Assembly (NCBI GenBank): GCA_016213865.1
Contig: JACQZL010000423.1
Span: 1 to 64,000, forward strand
Source of the DNA: Candidatus Rifleibacteriota bacterium
GTDB taxonomy: Bacteria; UBP17; UBA6191; JACPRK01
Direction of reading: 5' to 3'
DNA length: 64,000 nucleotides
In this document: piece by piece, positions 24,874-34,481 of the stretch
How the letters are laid out: every line of letters begins with the position of its first letter
Numbering within the stretch: the stretch's first letter is position 1
The notes under the pieces: model-generated
Seen by the model: only the letters and a program-made list of their open reading frames with translations
Databases searched by the model: none
Told to the model about the DNA's origin: nothing
Made by a program: the position numbers and the translations under genes

Positions 24874-27800
24874 ATGCCCCACGTCCTCGCTCGGGAGCTG
24901 GAAATAGACAACTTCAAGTCGTTCGGTAAGCGGACGGTCATCCCGTTCCGCCCCGGTTTCACGACGATTTTCGGTCCCAACGGCAGCGGCAAGAGCAACA
25001 TCGTCGACTCGGTGCTCTTCTGCCTCGGCCTTTCCACGTCCAAGACGATGCGGGCCGAGCGCCTCCCCGACCTGATCAACAACATCAGCGGCCGCAAGGA
25101 GGCCCGCGTCTCGGTGCGGCTCGAGTTGACCGAGACCGCCCAGCTCGTCGAGATCCAGCGCGCCATCCGGATCACCCCCTCGGGGTACGCCAGCACCTAC
25201 TACCTCGACGGCAGGCCCGTCACCCTGGCCGAGGTCCACCACCGGCTCTCGGAGCTTCAAATCAGTCCCAGCGGCCACAACGTCATCATGCAGGGCGACG
25301 TCACCCGCATCCTGACGATGACCCCGCTCGAGCGCCGGCGCATCATCGACGAGCTGGCCGGCGTGGCCGAGTTCGACACCCGTATCGAGGACGCGAAGGC
25401 CGAACTGGCCAAGGCCGAGCGTCACATGGAGGACACTCAGCTCCTGCTGGGCGAGATCCAGACGCGGGTGAACGCCCTCGCCGCCGAGCGCGACAACGCC
25501 GTCAAGTATCGGGGTTTCCGCGACGAGCGCGGCACCCTGGAGCGGCTCGCCCAGGTCCTCGATCTGCAGGCCCGCAAGAAGCAACTGGCGCTGTTGGACC
25601 ACCAGATCCAGACCCGCCTGCAAGAGCGGGCCGAGCTCGAGGACAAGAAAGCCGCTGTCGAGGTCAAGATCCAGGAGACTGCCGGCCGGATGTCGCTCCT
25701 GCAGCAAGAGATTCGGGCCAAGGGCGAAGAGCAGCGCCTGGCCAAGTTGACCCGCATGGAGGAGCTCAAGGGCGAGCTGGCGCGACTCGAAGACCGCCGC
25801 GGACACTTCCAGTCCATCGTCTCCGAGAAGATGGAGCGAGGCCGTACCGTGGCCCGCGATCTCGACAGCGCCCGCCGCTCGCTCGACCTCAAGACCGCCG
25901 CAGTGGGCACGCACCAGGCCGAGCTGGCAACGCTCGATCAGCAGCTCGACAGGCTCAAGAAGGAACTGGCGAAGCTGCACGACAAGATCTCCCGCATCAA
26001 CCAGGAGCACGCGGACACCATCTCCGAGGTGGGCCGTCTCCGCGGAGACCTGCAGGAGAAGAAGCTCGCCGAGATGGAGCTTCGCAGCTACCGCAACAGC
26101 CTGCAAGCCACCTTGGACGAGAACCGTCGCCACGCCTCGGAGGCCCAGGCCGCGCGTGCCGACATCGAAGCCAAGCTCGCCAACCTCCAGACCATCCGCG
26201 CCGACGGCGAGCAAACTCGCGCCTCGCTCCAGAGCGAAGCCGCCAAGGCCTCGACCCGCTCCGAGCTCCTGCGCCAGGAGCTCGCATCCAAGCGCACTCA
26301 ACTGCAGGAGACGGATCGCCAGCTCCGGGCCGCCGATCGCGAGCACTCCGAGGCCGTCGCCAAGCAGCAGGCCCTGTCGGAGGGCGGCGCAGGCAGGGCC
26401 ATGAAGGTCCTCTTCGAGGCCGGCATCCGGGGCATCCGCGGAACGGTCGGCGAGCTGGCTCGCATCCCTAAGGAATACGCCGCAGCCATCGAAGCCGCCG
26501 CGGGCCGCCGCCTCGAGCACGTCGTCGTCGAGGACGAGAACGTCGGCGCGCGGTGCATCGAGCTTCTCAAGAGCGAAGGGGCCGGCCGGCTCACGTTTCT
26601 GCCTCTCACCAAGATCCGTGCGGACACTTCGCTGCCGTCCTTTTCGCAGTCGGGTTTTCTGGGCTTCGCTGTCGAGCTGATCGAGTTCGACCCCGAGTAC
26701 CGGACCATCTTCGCCTACGTTCTCGGCCGGACGGTCATCGCCAAGACGCTCAACGTCGCTCTGCCCATGCTGGGCCGGATGCGCACGGTGACCCTGGACG
26801 GCGATCTCCTCGAGATGTCGGGCGCCATGACCGGAGGCTCGCGTCCCCAGGCCCGCGTACGCACCACGCGCGACGAGGTCGAGGCCAAGTGGCGCCGGGT
26901 CGTGGAACTGGAAAAGCGCATCGAGTCCCTCAAGCGAGAGATGGACGGCGCCGACAAGCAGCTCACCTCCGTGGCCGGCTACCTGGAGGAGACGCGCCGC
27001 TCCCTGGACAAGATCGACGTCGAGCTGACTCGTGACCGGGCGGAAGAGGCCGAAATGACGGCCGTCGTCGAGACCTCCAAGCAGAAGCTGGCCGAGCTGG
27101 CCGAGCGCTCCGCGAGTCTCCAGAAAGAGATCGAGGCCAGCAACCGCGAGCTCGTGCGTCTCGGACAGGAAGTGGCCGAGCAGGAGGACCACCTGGCCAC
27201 GCTGGACCAGCAGCTCGCACAGCTCGCGCTCCAGGATTCTGCGGCCAAGGCAACCCGCATCGATGGCGAGATCCGTGTCTCGGAGGCCCAATCGCTGTCG
27301 CTCAAGGAGAAGACCAAGGCCCTGGAGCTGGAGATCGGGTTCCTCCAGAAGAACATCGAAGGCTGGCAGTCGGACCTGCAGCTCATCGAGACGGAGCTTT
27401 CGGGTCTTCGCAATCAGATCGAGGAGACGCGCGCGGCCTCCGAGGCCCTCTTTGCCGAGCAAGAGAAGATGAGCGGCGAGATCTCCGAGCTGTCCGAGAG
27501 CGTCAAGGCCCTCAAGACCGAGCGCGACCAGTTGTCGGCGGCGCAGGAGCGTCTCAAGGAGCAGCGCGAAGGTATCGAAGCGCGACTGTTCCGGGTCGAG
27601 GGGCAGCTTTCGTTGCAAAGCCGTGAGTTCGACGTCTTGCGCGAGGAGGTCGACCGGCTCGAGGCAGTCGACGCCCAGTTGCCGCCGGTCCTGGTCCCGG
27701 AAGGCGAGACTCTGGCAAGCTGTCAGGCGAAGGTGCTCAAACTCGCCGCCCAGATGGATGCGATGGAGCCGGTCAACATGCTGGCCATCGAACAGTACGA

Positions 27801-28431
27801 CGAGCTAGCCTCACGCCATGCAGATCTGTCGGCTCGACTGCAGGCCCTGACGGTCGAGAAAACCAACCTGCTCGACCGGATGGACCAGATCGGCAAGCAG
27901 AAGCTGGCCAGCTTCATGAGCGCCTTCGACGGGATCAACGCCAACTTCCAGAACCTCTACGCCCAGATGTCGGCCGGGCACGGTAAGCTCACCCTCGAAA
28001 ACGAAGAAGACCCGTTCGCCGGTGGCCTCGTCATCAAGGCCCAGCCCAAGGACAAGAAGATGGAACGGATGGAGGCCATGTCCGGCGGAGAGAAGTCCTT
28101 GACCGCCCTGGCTTTCGTCTTCGCCTTCCAGAGCTGGAATCCGGCCCCGTTCTACGTCTTCGACGAGGTCGACTCGTTCCTGGACGGGCCCAACACCGAG
28201 AGGCTGGCGGCGATGATGCGCAGCCAGGCCGAGAAGACGCAGTTCATCGTGGTCTCCCACAAGTCCGCCATGCTCGAACGGTCCCAGAGGACCATTGGCG
28301 TCTACCAGCCCCGCAACGGCTACTCGCAGGTCAAGGGGCTGGAGCTGGATGCAATGGAGCCCGGGCCCCTGCCCAAGAACGTGACCCAGTTGCCGCTCCC
28401 ACCGGCCCCACCCGACCAGGCCCAACCCTGA
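24874..28431 (+). CDS. smc: Chromosome partition protein Smc
   Basis: A 1185-residue SMC ATPase that forms dimers and, with ScpA and ScpB, organises and segregates the chromosome. Walker A TTIFGPNGSGKSN is near residue 30-42. Two long coiled coils flank a hinge at about 505-680 (AGIRGIRGTVGEL, RRLEHVVVEDENVGARC, SGAMTGGSR). The C-terminal head carries signature MSGGEKSLTALAFVFAFQ near 1070 and Walker B PFYVFDEVDSFLDGPN. Length and order match full-length bacterial Smc. It is one base from scpA, forming a complete condensin operon. Confidence 0.97.
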   Translation: MPHVLARELEIDNFKSFGKRTVIPFRPGFTTIFGPNGSGKSNIVDSVLFCLGLSTSKTMRAERLPDLINNISGRKEARVSVRLELTETAQLVEIQRAIRITPSGYASTYYLDGRPVTLAEVHHRLSELQISPSGHNVIMQGDVTRILTMTPLERRRIIDELAGVAEFDTRIEDAKAELAKAERHMEDTQLLLGEIQTRVNALAAERDNAVKYRGFRDERGTLERLAQVLDLQARKKQLALLDHQIQTRLQERAELEDKKAAVEVKIQETAGRMSLLQQEIRAKGEEQRLAKLTRMEELKGELARLEDRRGHFQSIVSEKMERGRTVARDLDSARRSLDLKTAAVGTHQAELATLDQQLDRLKKELAKLHDKISRINQEHADTISEVGRLRGDLQEKKLAEMELRSYRNSLQATLDENRRHASEAQAARADIEAKLANLQTIRADGEQTRASLQSEAAKASTRSELLRQELASKRTQLQETDRQLRAADREHSEAVAKQQALSEGGAGRAMKVLFEAGIRGIRGTVGELARIPKEYAAAIEAAAGRRLEHVVVEDENVGARCIELLKSEGAGRLTFLPLTKIRADTSLPSFSQSGFLGFAVELIEFDPEYRTIFAYVLGRTVIAKTLNVALPMLGRMRTVTLDGDLLEMSGAMTGGSRPQARVRTTRDEVEAKWRRVVELEKRIESLKREMDGADKQLTSVAGYLEETRRSLDKIDVELTRDRAEEAEMTAVVETSKQKLAELAERSASLQKEIEASNRELVRLGQEVAEQEDHLATLDQQLAQLALQDSAAKATRIDGEIRVSEAQSLSLKEKTKALELEIGFLQKNIEGWQSDLQLIETELSGLRNQIEETRAASEALFAEQEKMSGEISELSESVKALKTERDQLSAAQERLKEQREGIEARLFRVEGQLSLQSREFDVLREEVDRLEAVDAQLPPVLVPEGETLASCQAKVLKLAAQMDAMEPVNMLAIEQYDELASRHADLSARLQALTVEKTNLLDRMDQIGKQKLASFMSAFDGINANFQNLYAQMSAGHGKLTLENEEDPFAGGLVIKAQPKDKKMERMEAMSGGEKSLTALAFVFAFQSWNPAPFYVFDEVDSFLDGPNTERLAAMMRSQAEKTQFIVVSHKSAMLERSQRTIGVYQPRNGYSQVKGLELDAMEPGPLPKNVTQLPLPPAPPDQAQP

Positions 28432-28432
28432 G

Positions 28433-29161
28433 ATGCAGGCCCTCGCCATAGTTCCCCAGCCAGAGCCCGAACGCTCGGATGCCGGCATCGACATCCTTGT
28501 CGAGATGGCCGAGCGCAACGAGATCGATCCCTGGGACATCGACATCCTCCAGGTCACAGACCGCTACCTGAGGCGCCTGGACGAGCGCGGTGAAGCGAAT
28601 CTTCCCGTAACGGGCAAGATGCTCTTCTACGCCGCGGTCCTGTTGCGCATGAAGGCCGAGATCCTGGCCCGTCAGTGCGACCTGGGTCAGGCCATCACCG
28701 AGGATCTCGAAGATGCAGGCTGGGACGACGAGCCGTCCAACGTCATCAACGTGGCCCTCGAGCGCTGGCAACGACGAAGGGTGGACATCCTCGTCTACCC
28801 GCGCCCGCGACGGGACCATCATCGCCCCATCACCCTCCAGGACCTGATCGACGCGCTCACCCTCTATGAGCGCCAGTCCGCCAGTCGCCGCCGTCGCAGC
28901 CCGGGCGTGATGGTGACCGACGACGTCATCGAGTCGACCCACCAGGACCACCTGGGTAACGACATCGAGCAACTGCGTGGCGTCCTTGGCGAACTGGTGG
29001 GCAGCATGACCGGGACGGTCCGCTTCTTCTTCCACGAACTGATCCGCGACGGCCTCTCGCCGATCACGGCCTTCATGGCCCTGATGTTCCTGGCCTCCGA
29101 CAGCGTGGTCGATCTCGAACAAGAGGACTTCTACGGAGACCTGGTGGTGCTCCGTGTCTGA
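28433..29161 (+). CDS. scpA: Segregation and condensation protein A
   Basis: A 242-residue kleisin subunit that bridges the Smc heads. The N-terminal domain shows the family pattern LVEMAERNEIDPWDIDILQV and TGKMLFYAAVLLRMKAEIL. The C-terminal winged helix ends FMALMFLASDSVVDLEQEDF and YGDLVVLRV. The ATG follows the smc stop after one base and the gene overlaps scpB by eight bases, so the three are translated together. Confidence 0.95.
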   Translation: MQALAIVPQPEPERSDAGIDILVEMAERNEIDPWDIDILQVTDRYLRRLDERGEANLPVTGKMLFYAAVLLRMKAEILARQCDLGQAITEDLEDAGWDDEPSNVINVALERWQRRRVDILVYPRPRRDHHRPITLQDLIDALTLYERQSASRRRRSPGVMVTDDVIESTHQDHLGNDIEQLRGVLGELVGSMTGTVRFFFHELIRDGLSPITAFMALMFLASDSVVDLEQEDFYGDLVVLRV

Positions 29162-30311
29162 TCCTCTCCAGCCCGCGGAGGCCCCGGAGCCAGCTCCGGA
29201 ACCCTCCGCTCCGGTGCCCGCCGCCGTTCCCACGGTTTTCGAGCCTACGGCTGCTCCCGCTCCGGCGCCCGCTGAGGCGGTCCTCACTGATACCTACTCC
29301 GGACCAGAGGCCGTCCCCGCCACGGCGTCCGAGTTCGTTCCCGCCACGCCCCCTGAACCGACAGTCCCTGCCTCCACCTCTTTCGAGCCAGTCATTCCTT
29401 CTTCCGCTCACCCTTCCATGGCGGGGTTCTTCCCTTCCGTTCGTCCTGAGGAGCGCTCCGAAGGAACTGACCAGAGCTCCTCAGTATCAGGAGCGCGTCT
29501 CGAAGGACGGACGGAGGGGGCCGCCCTACAGTCTGAGACGTCCCTTCTCCCCTCCGCTCTTCCTGGGCCGGTCGAAGCAGGAGCTGATCCTACCCAGCCC
29601 TCGAGCGTCGCCTCCGTCGAACCACCGCCATCCGCGCTCCACGTTCTGTTGAAGGCCCGGGTCGAGGCCCTTCTTTTCACCTCTCAGGCCCCGCTCAGGT
29701 CTCAAGAGATCGCGGATCTGCTCGAACGTTCCAGGACCGACGTCCAGCGCGTCATCAAGGAACTGACGGCCGACTACGCCGCCAGGGAGACCGCTTTGGG
29801 AATCGTGAAGCAGGGAGCCGGCTATGTCATCGCCCTGCGCAATCAGTATCAAGACGTGGCTGCGCTGCTGATGCCTCCCGAGCTGGAACCAGCCGCGCTC
29901 AAGACCCTCTCCGTCATCGCCGTCAACCAACCGCTGGCTCAGTCCCGACTGGTGGAGCTGAGGGGCAGCACGGCTTACGACCACGTCAAGTCTTTGACCG
30001 AGAAGGGCATGATCCGCCGTCGCAAGGACGGCAACACCTACATCTTGCGCACGACCAAGCTCTTCTCGACTCGCTTCCGCGTCGAAGACGACCCGGCACG
30101 GATCCGTGAGGCGATGCTCCTCTTGGAGCGTCGCGCCGAGGCCGTGGCCACCGGCCAGCCCGGACAGTCCGCTTCCGGTCGTGCTCCTGCCGGAGTCGAG
30201 TTCATGGGGCAGGCAGCCCCTCCGTCCTCGGTTCCTGACGTGGCTCCTGCAGCGGAACCACAGCCTCCGGCTTCCGGCAGCTCAGAACCGCCCTCCGGCG
30301 GGGGCGAGTAG
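29154..30311 (+). CDS. scpB: Segregation and condensation protein B, long N-terminal extension
   Basis: A 385-residue protein. The ScpB core, two winged helices, occupies about residues 160-320 (LHVLLKARVEALLFTSQAPL, VIAVNQPLAQSRLVELRG, SLTEKGMIRRRKDGNTYILR). The first roughly 160 residues are low-complexity Pro/Ala/Ser/Glu-rich and the last 50 are a Pro/Ser tail. Typical ScpB is about 180-220 residues. The GTG start at 29154 overlaps scpA and has GGTGGTG upstream. An internal start (for example ATG 29418) cannot be excluded. It ends 5 bases from the convergent neighbour. Confidence 0.9.
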   Translation: MSDPLQPAEAPEPAPEPSAPVPAAVPTVFEPTAAPAPAPAEAVLTDTYSGPEAVPATASEFVPATPPEPTVPASTSFEPVIPSSAHPSMAGFFPSVRPEERSEGTDQSSSVSGARLEGRTEGAALQSETSLLPSALPGPVEAGADPTQPSSVASVEPPPSALHVLLKARVEALLFTSQAPLRSQEIADLLERSRTDVQRVIKELTADYAARETALGIVKQGAGYVIALRNQYQDVAALLMPPELEPAALKTLSVIAVNQPLAQSRLVELRGSTAYDHVKSLTEKGMIRRRKDGNTYILRTTKLFSTRFRVEDDPARIREAMLLLERRAEAVATGQPGQSASGRAPAGVEFMGQAAPPSSVPDVAPAAEPQPPASGSSEPPSGGGE

Positions 30312-30316
30312 CTTTC

Positions 30317-31069
30317 TTACCGGCCCTTCCAGAGTTTCGGGAACTGCTGCACCGGGGCCTTCGGCGGAGGCTCGGGGGTCACCCATCGAACGGTGCGAGT
30401 GAAGACCTGAGCAGCCTTGGTCAGGTCCTTCACGTGCTGGAGCTCGAAGCCGAACCACGCGGCGCGATATCTCGGCGTTTCGAGGCTCTCGATACGGGCG
30501 GCCGTCAGGTTCGACTCGCCGCGGTCGTTGGCGAAGAAGACGGTCTCTGCTCGCGCCTGGTCCCGGCCGGGCCGACGCTTCAAGTAGCGCGCCGTATCGC
30601 AGCCCGGGATGGCCAGGTGCAGCGCCAGGCCTTGCGAGACTGCATCCGGAAGCCGTCCGCCGGTTCGCTCGATCAGGGTGTTGTGCCGGCGGAACTCCAG
30701 CCCGAATACTTCCGCGAGCGTCTTGCGGCAGACCCCACCCACGTGGTCCCCGATCAGCACCAGTCTCCCGCCGGTCTTCACGTATCGGAGCAGATTCTCG
30801 TCCCCACCTTCGATGCCGGCAGGGTTCGGGTTCCCGCCTGTCAGCCAGACGACTGTCCTGAACGCATCGATACCCGTCGCCGGCACAGCCTGCGATTCGG
30901 ACACCGTCCAGACCTGATAGGTGCGCGCGGCTTCCAGGCAAAGTGGGCCATAGAAGCCTTCGAGTCGGTCCTTGTTTCCGTCATCCACGAGCAGGATGTC
31001 CGGCTGCGCTCCAAGAGCGAAGGACACCGTGAGGACTGCCAGGAAAAGGGTGGCGAGAGAACGATGCAT
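30317..31069 (-). CDS. Secreted protein with GATase1/ThuA-like fold
   Basis: A 250-residue protein with a signal peptide (LATLFLAVLTVSFALGA). The mature part begins with PDILLVDDGNKDRLEGFYGP and contains DAFRTVVWLTGGN and YVKTGGRLVLIGDHVGG. This resembles the class I glutamine-amidotransferase-like or ThuA-like Rossmann module found in secreted proteins. No catalytic Cys-His-Glu triad is assigned. AGGAGG precedes the ATG. Function unknown. Confidence 0.65.
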   Translation of the reverse strand: MHRSLATLFLAVLTVSFALGAQPDILLVDDGNKDRLEGFYGPLCLEAARTYQVWTVSESQAVPATGIDAFRTVVWLTGGNPNPAGIEGGDENLLRYVKTGGRLVLIGDHVGGVCRKTLAEVFGLEFRRHNTLIERTGGRLPDAVSQGLALHLAIPGCDTARYLKRRPGRDQARAETVFFANDRGESNLTAARIESLETPRYRAAWFGFELQHVKDLTKAAQVFTRTVRWVTPEPPPKAPVQQFPKLWKGR

Positions 31070-31165
31070 GATCCGGCCTCCTGATTAACGGATAGACCAT
31101 GATAGGCGCGCTTTCGAGGATCGTCAATCCGTAGCTTGTCGAAGGGAGCGATGCCGAGAAATCGT

Positions 31166-31302
31166 AGCCTGCATCGCCACGAGGCTCGAGAGGTCGTCAT
31201 TCAACACAGAGACACGGAGGCACAGAGGAGCTGATTTGATGAGAATTTTCCCTGTGTCTCCGTGTCTCTGTGTCTCTGTGTTTACTTGAGAATTCCCATG
31301 GA
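31166..31302. repeat. 100-bp palindromic intergenic element, copy 1
   Basis: The core runs from CACAGAGACACGGAGGCACA through GAGCTGATTTGATGAG, CCTGTGTCTCCGTGTCTCTG and TTTACTTGAGAATTCCCATG. The two arms are near-complementary (ACAGAGACACGGAG / CTCCGTGTCTCTGT). A further upstream stretch (GCATCGCCACGAGGC ... GTCGTCATTCAACACAG) is shared with 61270-61312. Copies are also at 61425-61528 and, inverted, at 63899-64000. Confidence 0.85.
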
Positions 31303-31358
31303 CCCCGCAATCATCGCAGGTTCCCAGGGTACAACTTCCATCGAAACCTCGAGGTCCC

Positions 31359-32819
31359 TTACTTTCCAATGCAGAACTTGCTGAAAATCTCTTCGAGGAT
31401 GTCGTCGGTGACGACTTCTCCGGTGATCAGCCCGAGCTGCCGTGTCATCTCGTCAAGGTCGATGAGCCCCACATCGAGCGGGAGTCGCTGATTCAGCCCC
31501 TCGAGGAACCCTTCGAGCGCAGCCTTGGCTTTCTCCAGACAGCTCCAGTGGCGTTCATTCCATACCAGCGGTTCTCTCGAGGGAGGTATCAACTGCGAAG
31601 TCACCAGCTCGTGCAGCCGACCCAGCAGTCCTTCGATGCCGGCCCCGGTCAATGCCGAGATCGGCGCCGTGGCCGGTATGGTGTGCCCGGCGGGCCACTC
31701 GAGCTTTGCGAGCTCATCTTCGATTTGTACGCAGGCGACGTCACCCTTGTTGGGCACGATCACCACTGGACGCTTTCTCCTGGCCAGTTCCAGCGCGAGC
31801 TCGACTTCCCGCTCTGTGATTGGCCGTGTCAGGTCCAGAAGCAAAAGGATGAGATCGGCCCCTTCGAGGGCCCGTCGCGTCCTTTCCATGCCCAGCGTCT
31901 CCACCAAATCGCTGCTCTCCTGCAGCCCCGCGGTGTCCACGAACACGAAGGACAGGCCTCGGTAACAGAGCGTTTCTTCGATCGTGTCGCGGGTCGTGCC
32001 CGGGACTTCGGTCACGATCGAACGATCGCAGCAGAGGACTGCGTTCATCAGACTGGACTTTCCGGTATTCGGACTCCCCGCCAGCACGATCCGGATGCCT
32101 TCACGCAGAAGCCGTGCGCGTTCTTGTCCGGCGCCTAGCTTCTCCAGTGCTGCCTTCAAGTCGTTTCCCCGGCTCTCCAGGCTCTCTTCATCCAAGCCCA
32201 GCTCTCCCTCTTCTCCGAATTCGATCTGAGCGACGGCTTCGCCGAGCAACGCGAGTGCTTTTTCCCGGAGCTCGCGAATTCGCGTGCGCAACCTGCCCGA
32301 GAGAGTCTCGATCGTTGCCAGCGCCGCTTCCTCGGATCGCGCTTTGACCAGATCCAGGATTGCCTCTGCTTGATCGAGACTGAGTCTCCCGTTCAGGAAT
32401 CCCCTGCGTGTGAACTCTCCGGGTTGGGCCGGTTGCAGCCCTTCTCTGGACAGCAGCCCCAGGATCGCTCTCATCACGGAGGGCCCGCCGTGGCACTGGA
32501 TCTCGACGACGTCCTCCCCGGTCAACGATTGCTTCGCCGGCAAGAACAGGACGAGCACCTCGTCGAGACGCCGTCCGCTTGCCGGCTCAATCAGGAAACC
32601 GTGATGCGCCTTGTAGCTCTTCCATTTCTTCCGCGGCTTTCCGTTCGGTTTGACGAACAACCGCCCGATCGTGCCGATGGCTCGAGTTCCGCTGAGCCGC
32701 ACGATTCCGATGGCTCCTTCACCCTCGGCTGTCGCACGGGCGAAGATGGTCGGCTGCTCGTCACCGCAGTCGTTCAGGGACGCATCGCCTTCGATTCTCT
32801 CCTGTATCGTCACGCCCAA
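31359..32819 (-). CDS. mnmE: tRNA uridine-5-carboxymethylaminomethyl GTPase MnmE
   Basis: A 486-residue GTPase that, with MnmG, modifies the wobble uridine of certain tRNAs. It has the N-terminal folate-binding domain (TIFARATAEGEGAIGIVRLS), central helices, and an inserted Ras-like G domain with GSPNTGKSS (P-loop, near residue 245), DTAGLQ and NKGD. The C-terminus ends FCIGK, the invariant MnmE tail with catalytic Cys. The start is uncertain: the frame opens with TTG at 32819, and GTG at 32813 is an alternative. It is downstream of yidC in the usual order rpmH-rnpA-yidD-yidC-mnmE. Confidence 0.97.
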   Translation of the reverse strand: MGVTIQERIEGDASLNDCGDEQPTIFARATAEGEGAIGIVRLSGTRAIGTIGRLFVKPNGKPRKKWKSYKAHHGFLIEPASGRRLDEVLVLFLPAKQSLTGEDVVEIQCHGGPSVMRAILGLLSREGLQPAQPGEFTRRGFLNGRLSLDQAEAILDLVKARSEEAALATIETLSGRLRTRIRELREKALALLGEAVAQIEFGEEGELGLDEESLESRGNDLKAALEKLGAGQERARLLREGIRIVLAGSPNTGKSSLMNAVLCCDRSIVTEVPGTTRDTIEETLCYRGLSFVFVDTAGLQESSDLVETLGMERTRRALEGADLILLLLDLTRPITEREVELALELARRKRPVVIVPNKGDVACVQIEDELAKLEWPAGHTIPATAPISALTGAGIEGLLGRLHELVTSQLIPPSREPLVWNERHWSCLEKAKAALEGFLEGLNQRLPLDVGLIDLDEMTRQLGLITGEVVTDDILEEIFSKFCIGK

Positions 32820-32894
32820 GCTCTTCCTCGGTGTGAGGATCCAGGTCCGCTCATCCGCAAGCCGTCTTCTCGCCTTCAGCCTACGGCTTCGAAA

Positions 32895-34481
32895 TCACTC
32901 TTCGGTCGAGGACTTCGGTGCCGTGGTTTCGCTCTTTTTCCCGCGACGTTTTCCTTTGTTCATCATCGCCGCTGCCTTTTCCGCCTCGACGGCTCGCTGG
33001 TTGACGCGCGTTTCTGCGATCGACAGAACGCTCTGTCCGGCCAGATAGAGCATCACGCCCGAGGGAACGTTGACCATCAGCACCAGCATCATGATGGGCA
33101 TGATTTGCATCACGGTCTGCTGGCTCTTGTCCATCTGAGGGCTAGAGCTCATCTTCGATGAGAGGTAGATACTTCCCGCGAAGAGAATCGGAAGCAGCGC
33201 CAGGGGATCTGGTTTGGCAAGGTCAGGAAGCCACAAAAAACGCACTTTCTTGAGCTCGATCGCCCCCATCAAGCAACTGTAGAGTGCAATGAAGATCGGG
33301 ATCTGCAACACGATGGGGAAACAACCGCCCAGCGGGTTCACATTGTGCTGGACGTAGAGCTTCTGCATCTCTGTCTGCAACTCGCGCTTGTCCGAGTACT
33401 TCTTTTGAAGCTCCTGGAGTTTGGGCTGCAGCTCTTGCAGTTTCTGCATCGATCTGAGCTGCTTGATGTTGAGCGGGTGCAGGACGACCTTCACGAGCAG
33501 CGTGAGCAACAGGATGCTGATACCGTAGCTGCCTGTGATCCGGTGGAACACCTGCAGCATCTGGAACATCATCTTTCCGATGCTGCCCGTCAGCCCGTCC
33601 CAGTTATTGAACATCGCGGCATAGCCTGCTGCCGCAAGGTCATGCTCCAGCTTGGGGCCAAGGTAGATCCGGAAAGACAGGTTTGCTTCTTCCTTGCTGC
33701 GAAGCTCGGCGTATTGATAGCGGAAACCCAGCAGCACCGCGTTATACTGCGTCTTGTCGGCTTCTTCGAAGGCAACGTTCGCGTAGAGGTAATGCCCGCG
33801 TCCCTGTCGCTCCTGCAAGACACTGCAGTAGTAGTTCTCGCGGCATCCGATCCACTTCAGTCCCGGAGCCGTCGCTTTGACCTCGTCCTTGAGGCTGAGG
33901 CTTTCGAGACCGGCCTGCGGAGTTGCCCCCACGACCTCGAAGCTCGCGTAGCTCGAGCTTGGCAAGGCCGGCCCTAGCCAGACTGCGGTTTCTCCCAGTG
34001 TTGCCGAGAGAGGAATGGTCCGCGAGGCGGTGTTGCGCAACGTAAGCTCCACCTCGAAGGCGTAGCTCCCGTCGACGAACCGATACTGCCTTTCTATCTC
34101 CAGCTCTTTCGGAAGCCAGTTGCCTGTCGGATCTCGCGAAACGAAGGTCCCCTTGGCCGTCATGGTCGTGACCAGTCGGGCGTCGGTCGAGAGATGACCC
34201 ATCGGCCCGACGAGAAATCCGCCCATCTTGGGGAGGGGCTTTTCTTTCTGGACGAACCCGTTCTTGAGAAGGTCGTCCTGGAACACCTTCGCCAAGAAGC
34301 TCACCACGTTCCCGTTCGGGTCGATCTTGGCCGTGTAGAGAGAGGTCTCGAAGGTCTTGAGGGAATCACTGCCGGCCGGTCCCGCCACGGCCAAGGCAAG
34401 TCCTGTGAGGAGAAGCAGCCAACCACTCATCGCGAGCAGTGGGCTTCGCCAGTCTCTCTTCATCTGCAGGCCTTTCTTCAT
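32895..34481 (-). CDS. yidC: Membrane protein insertase YidC
   Basis: A 528-residue inner-membrane insertase. It has an N-terminal helix (LLAMSGWLLLLTGLALAVAG), a large periplasmic beta domain (about 40-300) and the five-helix core starting near SYGISILLLTLLVKVVLHPL. The hydrophilic-groove Arg region, coiled KLQELQPKLQELQKKY loop and NPLGGCFPIVLQIPIFIALY are present, with a basic C-terminal tail. The long periplasmic domain is the Gram-negative form. It overlaps yidD by 4 bases. Confidence 0.97.
   Translation of the reverse strand: MKKGLQMKRDWRSPLLAMSGWLLLLTGLALAVAGPAGSDSLKTFETSLYTAKIDPNGNVVSFLAKVFQDDLLKNGFVQKEKPLPKMGGFLVGPMGHLSTDARLVTTMTAKGTFVSRDPTGNWLPKELEIERQYRFVDGSYAFEVELTLRNTASRTIPLSATLGETAVWLGPALPSSSYASFEVVGATPQAGLESLSLKDEVKATAPGLKWIGCRENYYCSVLQERQGRGHYLYANVAFEEADKTQYNAVLLGFRYQYAELRSKEEANLSFRIYLGPKLEHDLAAAGYAAMFNNWDGLTGSIGKMMFQMLQVFHRITGSYGISILLLTLLVKVVLHPLNIKQLRSMQKLQELQPKLQELQKKYSDKRELQTEMQKLYVQHNVNPLGGCFPIVLQIPIFIALYSCLMGAIELKKVRFLWLPDLAKPDPLALLPILFAGSIYLSSKMSSSPQMDKSQQTVMQIMPIMMLVLMVNVPSGVMLYLAGQSVLSIAETRVNQRAVEAEKAAAMMNKGKRRGKKSETTAPKSSTEE

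Noticed and set aside
24799..27618. Very long open frame antisense to smc
   Set aside because: It mirrors the codon periodicity of smc in GC-rich DNA and its translation is low-complexity Leu/Gly/Glu/Asp with no family resemblance.
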